A stretch of 9,558 nt of DNA from Verrucomicrobiaceae bacterium (GTDB lineage: Bacteria; Verrucomicrobiota; Verrucomicrobiae; Verrucomicrobiales; Akkermansiaceae), in assembly GCA_947372405.1 (NCBI GenBank), contig CANBTO010000156.1:1-9558 (forward strand), read 5' to 3'. The position numbers and the translations under genes are program-made. The stretch's first letter is position 1. Each line of letters opens with the position of its first letter. Under the pieces are notes generated by a model, which saw only the letters and a program-made list of their open reading frames with translations, was not told the DNA's origin and searched no databases. This document shows, one piece after another, positions 1 through 7,183 of the stretch.

Positions 1-690
1 CGGCTCACCGGCGCAAGCTGCCCGCTAACGCCCCCGCCCCACACCCACACCGCTCCATCGGTCTTCAGCGCCACGGTGTGTTTGCCTCCCACCGCGACGG
101 ACTGCCAGTTGGTGTACGTGCCCACCTGCACCGGGCTGCTGCGCTGGATGAAGGTGCCGTCACCGAGCTCGCCGTTGCCGTTGGATCCCCAGACCCACAG
201 CGTACCGTCGCTCTTCAACGCCACGCTGTGTGACTGCCCCGCAGCGACGGACTGCCAGTTGGTGGCCGTGCCCACCTGCACCGGGCTGCTGCGATTCGTC
301 GTGCTGCCGTCTCCCAGCTGGCCATAGAGGTTGTAGCCCCAGGCCCACACCGTGCCGTCGGCCTTTACCGCCACGGTGTGAGACTGTCCCGCCGCGACGG
401 ACTGCCAGTTGGTGGACGTGCCAACTTGCACCGGGCTATTGCGCTGGGCAGTACTGCCGTCACCTAGCTGGCCATAAAGGTTGTAGCCCCAGGTCCAGAG
501 CGTGCCGTCGCTCTTCAACGCCACGGTGTGGGACTCTCCCACCGCTACGGACTGCCAGTTGGTGGACGTGCCCACTTGTACCGGGCTATAGCGCTGGGTC
601 GTACTGCCGTCGCCGAGCTGGCCGTAGCCATTGTAGCCCCAAGCCCAGAGCGTACCGTCCGCCCGGATGCCGACTACGTGACTGGCTTGC
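1..690 (-). repeat. Second RCC1 array, five units visible (second cassette)
   Basis: Cores lie at about 658, 508, 358, 208 and 58, again 150 bp apart. The last visible unit carries the divergent SGQLAPVSR linker, the counterpart of unit 7 in the first array. DNA from base 1 aligns with DNA from 2641 without a gap over the first 100 bases. The array therefore begins and ends like the first half of the first array but has two units fewer. It continues past the window edge. Confidence 0.85.
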
Positions 691-3600
691 CCCCCGCGGG
701 CGATCTTAACAAACTTCGATCCGGCAAACACCACGAACGTCTGGTAAACTGGCGTTGCCGCCGCAAAACTCCCGTTCCCCGCCTGGGTCGCTATGATGGT
801 CACGCTGCCTGCGGTTCCCGTCAGCGTCACAGTGCTGCCCGAGACCGTGGCCACTCCGCCACCACTGACGACCTGATAGCTCACCGCCAGCCCGCTGTCG
901 GAGGTAGCGGCAAGCGCAAACGGCCCGTCCGTCGTCGCCTTGTTCCCGATGGCCGGGAACGAGATCGCCTGCTGCGATCCAGCCCCGCTCAAGGCGATAT
1001 CGAAGGGATTTAGAGTGCCCGTGAGGTTGCTGGCAATGTGCAGTCCCGCATTTCTGGCTCCATACGCCGCAGGCGTGAACGTCACGCTGAAACTCGTACT
1101 CGTCCCGGAGTCCAGCGTGCTGGCCAAACCGGAGGTGTTCAAACTGAAATCTCCCGAATTAGCACCGTCCACGCTCACTGCCAGGCTGGTCAGCGCCACG
1201 TGGCCGGTGTTGGTGATCTTGAACGTCTTGGCGGCGCTGCCGCCAAAAGGCACATTGCCAAAAACCGCGCTGCTGGCACCGTCGGCAAGCACTGTTCCGA
1301 CCGGTTGCTCTACCTGAATGTCTGGCGAGACAACAATGCCCGCCAGAGTAGAATACTGCCACGCGCTGTCGTCTCCCGCCTGCCATGCGTCGAGGATCAC
1401 CTGCCCGGGGCCGGTAACGGTGAGGGTGCTGCCGCTGAGCGTTGCAGGGCCGCTCACCGCGTAGCTCACGGGCAGACCACTCGTGGCCGTGGCCGCAAGG
1501 TTGATCGGGACTCCCACCGTAGCCGTGAAGGAGGGAATGGTCACGCTCTGCGCGCCACGGGCGGGCACCGAAAGGCGAGGAGCGGAGCGGCCAACGTCGC
1601 CGCCGGGAACCTGCCCGTAAGTGTTCGTGCCAAAGGCCCACAGGCGGCCACCCCGGATGGCCATGGTGTGGTAAGCACTCGATCCGCGCAGCCCCACAGT
1701 CCAGCCTCGGGCCGTGCCCACTTGCACCGGGCTAGTGAGCTGGGTGAAGGTGCCGTCGCCGAGCTGACCGTAGAAGTTGGAGCCCCAAGCCCAGAGTGTG
1801 CCGTCGATCTTTACCGCTATGGTGTGATACTGTCCCGCCGCGACGGATTGCCAGTTGGTGGCCGTGCCCACCTGCACCGGGCTGCTGCGATTCGTCGTAG
1901 TGCCGTCGCCAAGCTGGCCGCTGAAGTTGTAGCCCCAAGCCCACAGCGTACCGTCGATCTTCACCGCCACGGTGTGTGCCTGCCCCGCCGCGACGGACTG
2001 CCAATTGGTGGCGGTTCCCACCTGCACCGGGCTGCTGCGATTCGTAGAGCTGCCGTCGCCAAGCTGGCCGCTGCCGTTGGAGCCCCAAGCCCAGAGTGTA
2101 CCGTCGCTCTTCACCGCCAGGGTGTGATACTGTCCCGCCGCGACGGACTGCCAGTTGGTGGCCGTCCCAACCTGCACCGGACCGGTGCGATCCGTAGTGG
2201 TGCCGTCACCAAGTTGACCGTAGACGTTATGGCCCCAAGCCCAGAGCGTGCCATCGCTCTTCAAAGCCACGGTATAATACAGTCCCACCGCGACGGACTG
2301 CCAGTTGGTGGCTGTTCCCACCTGCACTGGGCTGCTGCGATCCGTCGTGGTGCCGTCACCAAGTTGGCCGTTGCCGTTGTAGCCCCAGTTCCAGAGCGTG
2401 CCGTCACTCTTCACCGCAACGGTGTGTAAACCTCCCGCCGCGACGGACTGCCAGTTGGTGGCCGTGCCCACCTTTATCGGGCTGCTGCGATTCGCAGAGC
2501 TGCCATCGCCGAGCTGGCCAGAGCCGTTGGACCCCCAGCCCCAGAGCGTACCGTCGCTCTTTATTGCCACAGAATGGTAGCCGCCTGCAGCAGCCGACAA
2601 GATGTTGGCGCCTCCAAGAGCGGCATCGAGTGACACAGGTCGGCTCACCGAGACAAGCTGCCCGCTATCGCCAGCGCCCCACACCCACACCGCTCCATCG
2701 CTCTTCACCGCCACGGTGTGAGACTGTCCCGCCGCGACGGACTGCCAGCTGGTGGCCGTGCCCACCTGAAATGGGCTGATGCGCTGGATGAAGGTGCCAT
2801 CGCCGAGCTGGCCGTTGCCATTGTAGCCCCAGACCCAGAGCGTGCCGTCGCTCTTCACCGCTACGGTGTGTGACTGCCCCACCGCGACGGACTGCCAATT
2901 GGTGGACGTGCCCACCTGCCCTGGACTAGTGCGACTTGTCACGGTGCCGTTGCCGAGCTGGCCGCTGCCGTTGTAGCCCCAGGCCCACAGCGTGCCGTCG
3001 CTCTTCACCGCCACGGTGTGATACTGTCCCGCCGCGACGGACTGCCAATTGGTGGCCGTGCCCACCTTGACCGGGCTGCTGCGATCTGTCGTGCTGCCGT
3101 CGCCGAGCTGGCCATAGAGGTTGTAGCCCCAAGCCCAGAGCGTGCCGTCGCTCTTCACCGCCACGGTGTGATTCGATCCTGCCGAGAAGGACTGCCAGTT
3201 GGTGGCCGTGCCCACCTGCCCTGGACTAGTGCGGCTTGTCAAGGTGCCGTTGCCGAGTTGGCCGTTGCCGTTGTAGCCCCAGGCCCACAGCGTGCCGTCG
3301 CTCTTTACTGCCACGGTGTGATACTGTCCCGCCGCGACGGACTGCCAGTTGGTGGCCGTGCCCACCTGCACCGGGCTGCTGCGATCCGTTGTGGTGCCGT
3401 CACCAAGTTGGCCGTAGACGTTGTAGCCCCAAGCCCAAAGCGTGCCATCGCTCTTCACTGCCACGGTGTGATACTGTCCCGCCGCGACGGACTGCCAGTT
3501 GGTGGCTGTTCCCGCCTGTACCGGGCTATTGCGCTGGGTCGTACTGCCGTCACCAAGTTGGCCGTAGCCATTGTAGCCCCAAGCCCAGAGCGTGCCGTCC

Positions 3601-3989
3601 GACCGGATGCCAACCAGGTGGCTGGCTTGCCCCCCGCGGGCTATTTTAACAAACTTCGACCCGGAAGCCAGCACCACAAAAGTCTGGTAGACTGGTGTCG
3701 CCGCCGAGTAGGTGCCATTCCCCGTCTGGGTCGCCTTGACGGTCACGCTTCCCGCAGTTCCGGCAAGAGTCGCCGTACTGCCCGAAACCGTGGCAATCCC
3801 GCCGCTGCTGACGACCTGATAGCTCACTGCCAGCCCGCTGTCAGAGGTAGCGGCAAGCGCAAACGGCGCATCCGTAGTTGCCTTGTTCGGGATGGCCGGG
3901 AAGGTGATGGTTTGTGAAACCAGAGCCACTGCAGAATTGCAAAACATGACCAACGCGGCGGCAAGAAGGATGCGGGTTCGGTGGTTCAT
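1..3989 (-). CDS. Giant secreted RCC1-repeat protein with Ig-like and choice-of-anchor-D domains (C-terminus beyond window)
   Basis: The minus frame from ATG at 3989 has no stop in 1329 codons and leaves the window at base 1; I read every codon. Residues 1-22 form a signal peptide (Arg-rich start, LLAAALVMF core, AVA cleavage site), so export is expected. Residues about 26-107 are a bacterial Ig-like domain ([18 protein letters not shown] start). Residues about 118-800 hold 14 RCC1 units, each with a core like [19 protein letters not shown] and a linker like [18 protein letters not shown] second Ig-like domain follows (about 808-885), then a choice-of-anchor-D/ASH domain (about 886-1003, [10 protein letters not shown] ... 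[20 protein letters not shown]), a near copy of the first Ig-like domain (about 1004-1090) and five more RCC1 units. RCC1 units form beta-propeller blades; binding partner and role are unknown. No good ribosome site precedes the ATG. C-terminal anchoring cannot be judged. Confidence 0.9.
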   Translation of the reverse strand, partial: MNHRTRILLAAALVMFCNSAVALVSQTITFPAIPNKATTDAPFALAATSDSGLAVSYQVVSSGGIATVSGSTATLAGTAGSVTVKATQTGNGTYSAATPVYQTFVVLASGSKFVKIARGGQASHLVGIRSDGTLWAWGYNGYGQLGDGSTTQRNSPVQAGTATNWQSVAAGQYHTVAVKSDGTLWAWGYNVYGQLGDGTTTDRSSPVQVGTATNWQSVAAGQYHTVAVKSDGTLWAWGYNGNGQLGNGTLTSRTSPGQVGTATNWQSFSAGSNHTVAVKSDGTLWAWGYNLYGQLGDGSTTDRSSPVKVGTATNWQSVAAGQYHTVAVKSDGTLWAWGYNGSGQLGNGTVTSRTSPGQVGTSTNWQSVAVGQSHTVAVKSDGTLWVWGYNGNGQLGDGTFIQRISPFQVGTATSWQSVAAGQSHTVAVKSDGAVWVWGAGDSGQLVSVSRPVSLDAALGGANILSAAAGGYHSVAIKSDGTLWGWGSNGSGQLGDGSSANRSSPIKVGTATNWQSVAAGGLHTVAVKSDGTLWNWGYNGNGQLGDGTTTDRSSPVQVGTATNWQSVAVGLYYTVALKSDGTLWAWGHNVYGQLGDGTTTDRTGPVQVGTATNWQSVAAGQYHTLAVKSDGTLWAWGSNGSGQLGDGSSTNRSSPVQVGTATNWQSVAAGQAHTVAVKIDGTLWAWGYNFSGQLGDGTTTNRSSPVQVGTATNWQSVAAGQYHTIAVKIDGTLWAWGSNFYGQLGDGTFTQLTSPVQVGTARGWTVGLRGSSAYHTMAIRGGRLWAFGTNTYGQVPGGDVGRSAPRLSVPARGAQSVTIPSFTATVGVPINLAATATSGLPVSYAVSGPATLSGSTLTVTGPGQVILDAWQAGDDSAWQYSTLAGIVVSPDIQVEQPVGTVLADGASSAVFGNVPFGGSAAKTFKITNTGHVALTSLAVSVDGANSGDFSLNTSGLASTLDSGTSTSFSVTFTPAAYGARNAGLHIASNLTGTLNPFDIALSGAGSQQAISFPAIGNKATTDGPFALAATSDSGLAVSYQVVSGGGVATVSGSTVTLTGTAGSVTIIATQAGNGSFAAATPVYQTFVVFAGSKFVKIARGGQASHVVGIRADGTLWAWGYNGYGQLGDGSTTQRYSPVQVGTSTNWQSVAVGESHTVALKSDGTLWTWGYNLYGQLGDGSTAQRNSPVQVGTSTNWQSVAAGQSHTVAVKADGTVWAWGYNLYGQLGDGSTTNRSSPVQVGTATNWQSVAAGQSHSVALKSDGTLWVWGSNGNGELGDGTFIQRSSPVQVGTYTNWQSVAVGGKHTVALKTDGAVWVWGGGVSGQLAPVS
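660..990 (-). repeat. Ig-like domain copy, duplicate of 3601-3927
   Basis: This stretch encodes an Ig-like domain ([19 protein letters not shown] start, [19 protein letters not shown] end) that closely matches the N-terminal Ig-like domain encoded at 3601-3927, in protein and in DNA. The two differ by scattered substitutions and one extra codon in the N-terminal copy (LASGSKF against FAGSKF). Both copies sit directly before an RCC1 array, so Ig plus RCC1 was duplicated as a cassette. Confidence 0.85.
1640..3640 (-). repeat. Tandem array of 14 RCC1-type 150-bp units (first cassette)
   Basis: The WxWG core recurs at about 3597, 3448, 3298, 3148, 2998, 2848, 2698, 2554, 2404, 2254, 2104, 1954, 1804 and 1650. 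Spacing is 150 bp (50 codons) except for the step between units 7 and 8, which is 144 bp (48 codons). Unit 7 (about 2580-2700) has a divergent linker ([20 protein letters not shown]) and unit 14 a degenerate core ([15 protein letters not shown]), so both look like end units. That divides the array into 7 + 7, matching the seven blades of a canonical RCC1 propeller. The blade count is read from the sequence; the two-propeller fold is inference. Confidence 0.88.
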
Positions 3990-4442
3990 GGGATTGAGCT
4001 TCGTGTTTTTATCCGGCCTTGCCGGGCTGCGCCGGGATGAATTCCAGGATCGGGGGTAAGCAGGATGATCGATGGAACAGAACTGGGACATGGACTATTT
4101 GATACTGGCAGAGATGCAATCAATACGTTTCTATCCCAAGGCATGACGAGGGGACCCAGGAGGAGGATACATCAGTCTGCTTCAGGTAGGGAGTTGGGTT
4201 GTGTGCAAGTAGCGGTTATGCGGTTATGCAGCAAAATCTTTACCATTGGTCAAGTTGTCCCGAAGGATAATTTCATCAGGCATGTCTGATAGCCAGCATG
4301 ATCCTGTGTTTGACCGGAAGAACCCGCCAGCCAGAATTCCGCAAAACCGACTGACGATTCTGTTAGGAAAGTCGGGCCATGCACGGTGGAAACATTGCCG
4401 CCTCGTTTTTTCATTTCAACCTTCAATCCTACCAACAAAACC
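3990..4442. other. Intergenic region without a convincing gene
   Basis: This 453-bp gap lies between the start of the RCC1 gene and the stop of pyrD, both on the minus strand. Open frames here (74 codons on plus from 4065; about 54 codons on minus from about 4415) show no recognisable domain or convincing composition. The minus one does have a GAAGG motif 5' of an ATGAAAAAA start, so a small peptide cannot be excluded. An 8-bp tandem (gcggttat twice, near 4211-4226) is visible. The promoter of the RCC1 gene should lie here but I could not place it. Confidence 0.5.
4343..4375 (-). terminator. Possible intrinsic terminator of pyrD
   Basis: Read on the minus strand, CCGACT (4375-4370) can pair with AGTCGG (4352-4347) around a 17-nt loop, and TTTT follows directly (4346-4343). 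It lies about 70 nt downstream of the pyrD stop. The stem is only 6 bp and the U-tract is short, so this is a moderate-to-weak candidate. Confidence 0.4.
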
Positions 4443-5498
4443 TCATGCCAAACCGCGTGCGATTTCGCGAACAAGCCGCGGCCCCTGATAGATGAACGAA
4501 GTATAGATCTGAACCAGGACCGCGCCGCAGCGGATTTTCTCGCGGGCATCTTCGAGCGAGGAAATCCCACCCACGCCGATGATCGGAACGCTGCCGCCAA
4601 GGTGGCTGGAAAACGCTCCCAGCACCTCGTTGCTCTTTTCGAAAAGCGGTCTCCCCGACAATCCGCCAGTCTCATTGGCGCGGCAATGTCCGGCCACCAG
4701 AGCGCGATCCAAAGTCGTGTTGGTGGCGATCAAACCGTCCAGCCCACCATCGAGAAACACGCGGGACAAATCCCGGATGTGGGAATCATCGAGATCAGGT
4801 GCCACCTTGAAGAGCAGTGGCACGTGCCTGCCGTGCTCGGCGGCGAGTCGATGCTGCTCCTTCTTGAGGGTTTCGAGAAGTCTTGCACTGGCATCCGCGC
4901 TCTGCAAATCCCGCAAACCCGGAGTATTGGGTGAGGACAAATTCACCGCGATGTAGCCAGCCACCGGGTAGGCTTTTCGCAGGCAGGCAAGGTAGTCGTC
5001 CGCCGCGTTCTCGTTGGGTGTATCCTTGTTCTTCCCGATGTTGAAGCCGACGACTCCTTGAAAAGTCCGGGACCTGGAGACGTTCTCCACCCCCGCGTCG
5101 ATGCCGGGATTATTGAAGCCCATGCGGTTGATGATTGCCTCGTGCGGAATCAGGCGGAACAAGCGTGGTTTTGGGTTTCCCGGCTGTGCTCTCGGGGTGA
5201 TGGTGCCGATTTCCACGCACCCAAATCCCAAACGGCCCAGCGCGTCGATCGTGTCACCCTCCTTGTCAAGTCCCGCGGCGAGGCCCACCCGGTTCGGGAA
5301 TTTCAAACCCATCACCTCGACCGGCGAAACCAGTGCCTCTTCAGGTGAAAGCAGCCCGAGCACGCCGCATTTCTCAGAGATTTTGAGCGCAATCATGCTG
5401 ACATGGTGCGCGGTTTCCGGGTCCAGTCGGAACAAAAGAGGGCGAAACAGTGGATAAAGCGCTTCGATCACGCACCGAGATTGTGACGGGCGCCTCAT
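4443..5498 (-). CDS. pyrD: Dihydroorotate dehydrogenase (quinone), class 2
   Basis: The enzyme oxidises dihydroorotate to orotate in pyrimidine synthesis, using FMN and passing electrons to membrane quinone. The 351-residue product has the class 2 N-terminal helical extension (residues about 10-45, LYPLFRPLLFRLDPETAHH), which forms the quinone tunnel and membrane contact, followed by the alpha/beta barrel. Visible motifs are GLAAGLDKEG (73-81), the IGTITPRAQPGNPKPR loop (97-112), NRMGFNN (124-130), NLSSPNTPGLR (186-196) with Ser189 at the position of the class 2 catalytic serine, KVAPDLDD (231-238), ATNTT (258-262) and the FMN-phosphate segment GVGGISS (308-314). The length is normal. ATG 5498 is the only in-frame start after the stop codon at 5543. 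An AGGAGG at 5525-5530 lies 26 nt upstream, too far for ordinary use. The gene stands alone and is divergent from the sigma factor gene. Confidence 0.97.
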   Translation of the reverse strand: MRRPSQSRCVIEALYPLFRPLLFRLDPETAHHVSMIALKISEKCGVLGLLSPEEALVSPVEVMGLKFPNRVGLAAGLDKEGDTIDALGRLGFGCVEIGTITPRAQPGNPKPRLFRLIPHEAIINRMGFNNPGIDAGVENVSRSRTFQGVVGFNIGKNKDTPNENAADDYLACLRKAYPVAGYIAVNLSSPNTPGLRDLQSADASARLLETLKKEQHRLAAEHGRHVPLLFKVAPDLDDSHIRDLSRVFLDGGLDGLIATNTTLDRALVAGHCRANETGGLSGRPLFEKSNEVLGAFSSHLGGSVPIIGVGGISSLEDAREKIRCGAVLVQIYTSFIYQGPRLVREIARGLA

Positions 5499-5539
5499 TT
5501 TGTCGAATGTCGGTTTGAAGAAATCCTCCTCGGAATGGA

Positions 5540-5567
5540 ATCATCGTTCAACGTAATCATGCGTCAA
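5540..5567 (-). promoter_or_regulatory. Candidate sigma-70 promoter for pyrD
   Basis: On the minus strand, TTGACG (5567-5562) and GATGAT (5545-5540) are 16 bp apart, matching 5 of 6 and 4 of 6 bases of the TTGACA/TATAAT consensus. Transcription would start near 5533, just before the AGGAGG at 5530-5525, leaving a leader of about 35 nt. No conservation or mapping data support it. Confidence 0.35.
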
Positions 5568-5725
5568 ATTGTCTCACTCCATGGACACAAAATGTCCGCG
5601 ACATGCCGCAATGGCACAGCTCAAATTCCGCTCACCACTCACAATCAGTCAGTTACCATTTAAAATCGGCGGGCATGACGAATGCTTCCCTACTTATGCA
5701 ATGTTTCAAATCCAAACTATTCCGA

Positions 5726-5743
5726 TTTTTGTATTTACAAAAA
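5726..5743. promoter_or_regulatory. Perfect 8-2-8 palindrome, possible operator upstream of the sigma factor gene
   Basis: TTTTTGTA-TT-TACAAAAA is a perfect inverted repeat of 8-bp arms. It sits 78 bp before the sigma factor start and overlaps the possible -35 element TTTACA (5734-5739). The size and symmetry suit a dimeric helix-turn-helix repressor, but the sequence is AT-rich and no second copy was noticed in the window. Confidence 0.4.
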
Positions 5744-5763
5744 GAATACATTGGAGGTATTTT
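5734..5763 (+). promoter_or_regulatory. Candidate promoter of the sigma factor gene
   Basis: TTTACA (5734-5739, 5 of 6 matches to TTGACA) is followed after 18 bp by TATTTT (5758-5763, 4 of 6 matches to TATAAT). A start near 5770 would give a leader of about 50 nt. The region is AT-rich, so chance matches are likely. Confidence 0.3.
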
Positions 5764-5820
5764 GAGGAAAACAGGAATAAATTTCTCCCTGTGACGTTTA
5801 ATAACTAACCCGACACTACC

Positions 5821-6681
5821 ATGGCATACGAATCAGAAGGCAGTTTGAAGCTCTACTTGAGGGAGATCGCAAAAACGCCTCTTCTCACAGCTGAAGAGGA
5901 AGTGGCTCTCTCAGAGCGCATCAAGAACGGTGATCCCGAAGCGCGCTCGCACATGATCCGAGCGAACCTCCGACTGGTCGTGAAAATCGCCCAGGATTAT
6001 GCCAACTATGGCATGCCGGTGACGGATCTCATTTCCGAAGGCAACATCGGCTTGATGAAGGCAGTGGAGCGCTTCGATCCGGAAAAGGGCGGAAAACTTT
6101 CCACCTACGCCGCTTGGTGGATCAAGCAGTCCATCAAGCGCGCGCTGGCCAACCAATCCAAGACCATCCGCCTCCCCGTCCACATGGTGGACAAGATCGC
6201 CAAGATGCGCCGCATCGCCGCCATGCTCACCGAAGTCATGGGCCGCGAGCCCACCGACGAGGAACTCGCCGACGAAATCGGCGTCCCTCGCCGCAAACTG
6301 GCGATGCTTCGCCAAGCCTCGCACCGCCCCACATCGCTCGATGCACCGATCAACGAGGGGGAGGCCACGGAATACGGCGAAGTCATCAGCGACGAGCGCG
6401 CCGTGAATCCTCTGGACATGCTTTCCGACAAAAACCTACACGGGGAACTCGACGGACTGCTCTCGGTTCTGGACGAACGGGAACGTCGCATCATTGACGA
6501 GCGCTTCGGCCTGGGCGGGCGCAAAGCGCTCACCCTCGAGGAAGTGGGCCGAGAATTCGGGGTCACCCGCGAGCGAATCCGCCAGCTTCAAAACTCCGCA
6601 CTCACGAAAATGAGGCGCGCCTTGCGCAAGAAGGAAAAGCCCATGCCCAAGCCAATGGGTCACGGATTTGCAGAAGCCTGA
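5821..6681 (+). CDS. RNA polymerase sigma factor, RpoD/SigA family (short form)
   Basis: This sigma-70 family factor directs RNA polymerase to promoters. The 286 residues contain region 1.2 (about 7-38, GSLKLYLREIAKTPLLTAEEE), region 2 (about 42-122: RANLRLVVKIAQDY, LISEGNIGLMKAVERFDPEKG, and the -10 recognition helix STYAAWWIKQSIKRAL at 94-109), region 3 (about 123-185) and region 4 (about 212-270) with the -35 helix-turn-helix LTLEEVGREFGVTRERIRQL (238-257). Region 1.1 and the long non-conserved region of classical RpoD are missing. The short length fits group 2 sigma factors, but also the primary factors of some phyla such as Bacteroidetes, so I assign no gene symbol. ATG 5821 leaves region 1.2 intact; there is no clear Shine-Dalgarno sequence before it. 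A hairpin follows the stop. Confidence 0.95.
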   Translation: MAYESEGSLKLYLREIAKTPLLTAEEEVALSERIKNGDPEARSHMIRANLRLVVKIAQDYANYGMPVTDLISEGNIGLMKAVERFDPEKGGKLSTYAAWWIKQSIKRALANQSKTIRLPVHMVDKIAKMRRIAAMLTEVMGREPTDEELADEIGVPRRKLAMLRQASHRPTSLDAPINEGEATEYGEVISDERAVNPLDMLSDKNLHGELDGLLSVLDERERRIIDERFGLGGRKALTLEEVGREFGVTRERIRQLQNSALTKMRRALRKKEKPMPKPMGHGFAEA

Positions 6682-6709
6682 TTTCAACGGATGCGTTGGC
6701 AACTGGTAT

Positions 6710-6745
6710 CAACCGCAGTGGCTCGTTCCACCGCGGTTGCATTTT
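6710..6745 (+). terminator. Intrinsic-type terminator after the sigma factor gene
   Basis: CAACCGC (6710-6716) pairs with GCGGTTG (6733-6739) and GTGG (6718-6721) with CCAC (6728-6731), with one A/C mismatch between the two helices and a 6-nt loop. CATTTT follows. It starts 28 nt after the sigma factor stop. The U-tract is short, but the 11-bp stem and the position make a terminator likely. Confidence 0.6.
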
Positions 6746-6843
6746 GCCCCGAACCCGTGAATTTTGGGTCGTACCACTGCCGGGTCATGCAGAATTTTTC
6801 AATTATCCGCTTGCATCCAAGTCCCCGGCCTCCTATTCGTCCC

Positions 6844-6860
6844 GCCCCGCCTGCCGGGGC
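6844..6860 (+). other. GC-rich hairpin just upstream of tRNA-Lys
   Basis: GCCCCG and CGGGGC pair perfectly around the loop CCTGC, ending 6 nt before the tRNA 5' end. It could form in the tRNA precursor leader near the RNase P cleavage site. There is no U-tract, so it is not a terminator. A role is not shown. Confidence 0.4.
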
Positions 6861-6866
6861 ATCAAC

Positions 6867-6939
6867 GCGAGGATAGCTCAGTTGGTAGAGCAGTTGGCTT
6901 TTAACCAATTGGTCCTGGGTTCGAGTCCCAGTCCTCGTA
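6867..6939 (+). tRNA. tRNA-Lys (anticodon UUU)
   Basis: The 73-nt sequence folds as a cloverleaf. The acceptor stem is GCGAGGA (6867-6873) with TCCTCGT (6932-6938), closed by a G1-U72 wobble. The D arm is GCTCAGTTGGTAGAGC, the anticodon stem GTTGG/CCAAT with loop CTTTTAA (anticodon TTT), and the T arm CTGGG-TTCGAGT-CCCAG. The discriminator base is A6939. The 3' CCA is not encoded (CTT follows) and must be added after transcription. It decodes AAA and AAG lysine codons. Confidence 0.96.
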
Positions 6940-7183
6940 CTTCTTCTCATTTGAACTAGTAATCAATGAGTTGAAATATGACCTGATGCTGCATATACCG
7001 CGTGTAAGGAAGGTGAACGCACTCCGGTGTTGTGAGAGCAGTTACCGGATCAGGCAAGTCGGCTCGCATACTTCATTACCATTTTGCATGGCTGCCAGGG
7101 ATTGGAGTCCCTCCCAACCCGCCCGGCGACCGCGTTTACCCGTCCCGGTTGCAACGCACCACCCGCCAATGGTAGTGTGCTGC

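Larger units (their letters stand above)
5499..5820. other. Divergent intergenic region between pyrD and the sigma factor gene
   Basis: This is a 322-bp spacer. Its right half (about 5640-5815) is clearly more AT-rich than its surroundings, as expected of promoter DNA. It contains the candidate pyrD promoter, a perfect palindrome at 5726-5743 and a possible promoter for the sigma factor. Two overlapping plus-strand frames (5569-5808 and 5603-5794) show no domain or ribosome site, and I do not call them genes. Confidence 0.6.

Noticed and set aside
1038..2429. 463-codon plus-strand open frame, and similar ones at 230-709, 528-1013, 3018-3917 and 3236-3649
   Set aside because: They are antisense to the RCC1 repeats. 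The 150-bp unit is a multiple of three, so any frame that lacks a stop in one unit stays open through all of them. The translations are Arg-, His- and Pro-rich repeats with no known fold.
160..3132. Minus-strand open frames at 160-348, 1159-1641, 1732-2088, 2665-2898 and 2926-3132
   Set aside because: They are in a different frame from the true RCC1 frame and are short shadows of it, with Arg-, Gln- and Gly-rich repeat translations.
1..3640. Possible CRISPR or satellite array because of regular 150-bp repeats
   Set aside because: The repeats are coding, in frame, and encode RCC1 blades; there is no short repeat with unique spacers.
4065..4289. 74-codon plus-strand open frame
   Set aside because: No recognisable domain, no ribosome site, and no relation to its neighbours.
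4386..4934. Plus-strand frames opposite pyrD (182 and 125 codons) and opposite other genes
   Set aside because: They are antisense to a clearly conserved enzyme gene and show no domain.
5569..5808. 79- and 63-codon plus-strand open frames upstream of the sigma factor gene
   Set aside because: They overlap the AT-rich promoter region and each other, without domain or ribosome site.
6811..6839. TTGCAT-17-TATTCG as the tRNA-Lys promoter
   Set aside because: The spacing is right, but only 3 of 6 bases match in each element, which is not enough to call.
6867..6939. tRNA-Lys as an attachment site of an integrated element
   Set aside because: No second copy of the tRNA 3' end and no integrase gene are present in the window.
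7094..7112. T-arm-like inverted repeat AGGGA-TTGGAG-TCCCT, suggesting a second tRNA
   Set aside because: The loop has six instead of seven bases, lacks TTC, and no D arm, anticodon arm or acceptor stem can be built around it.
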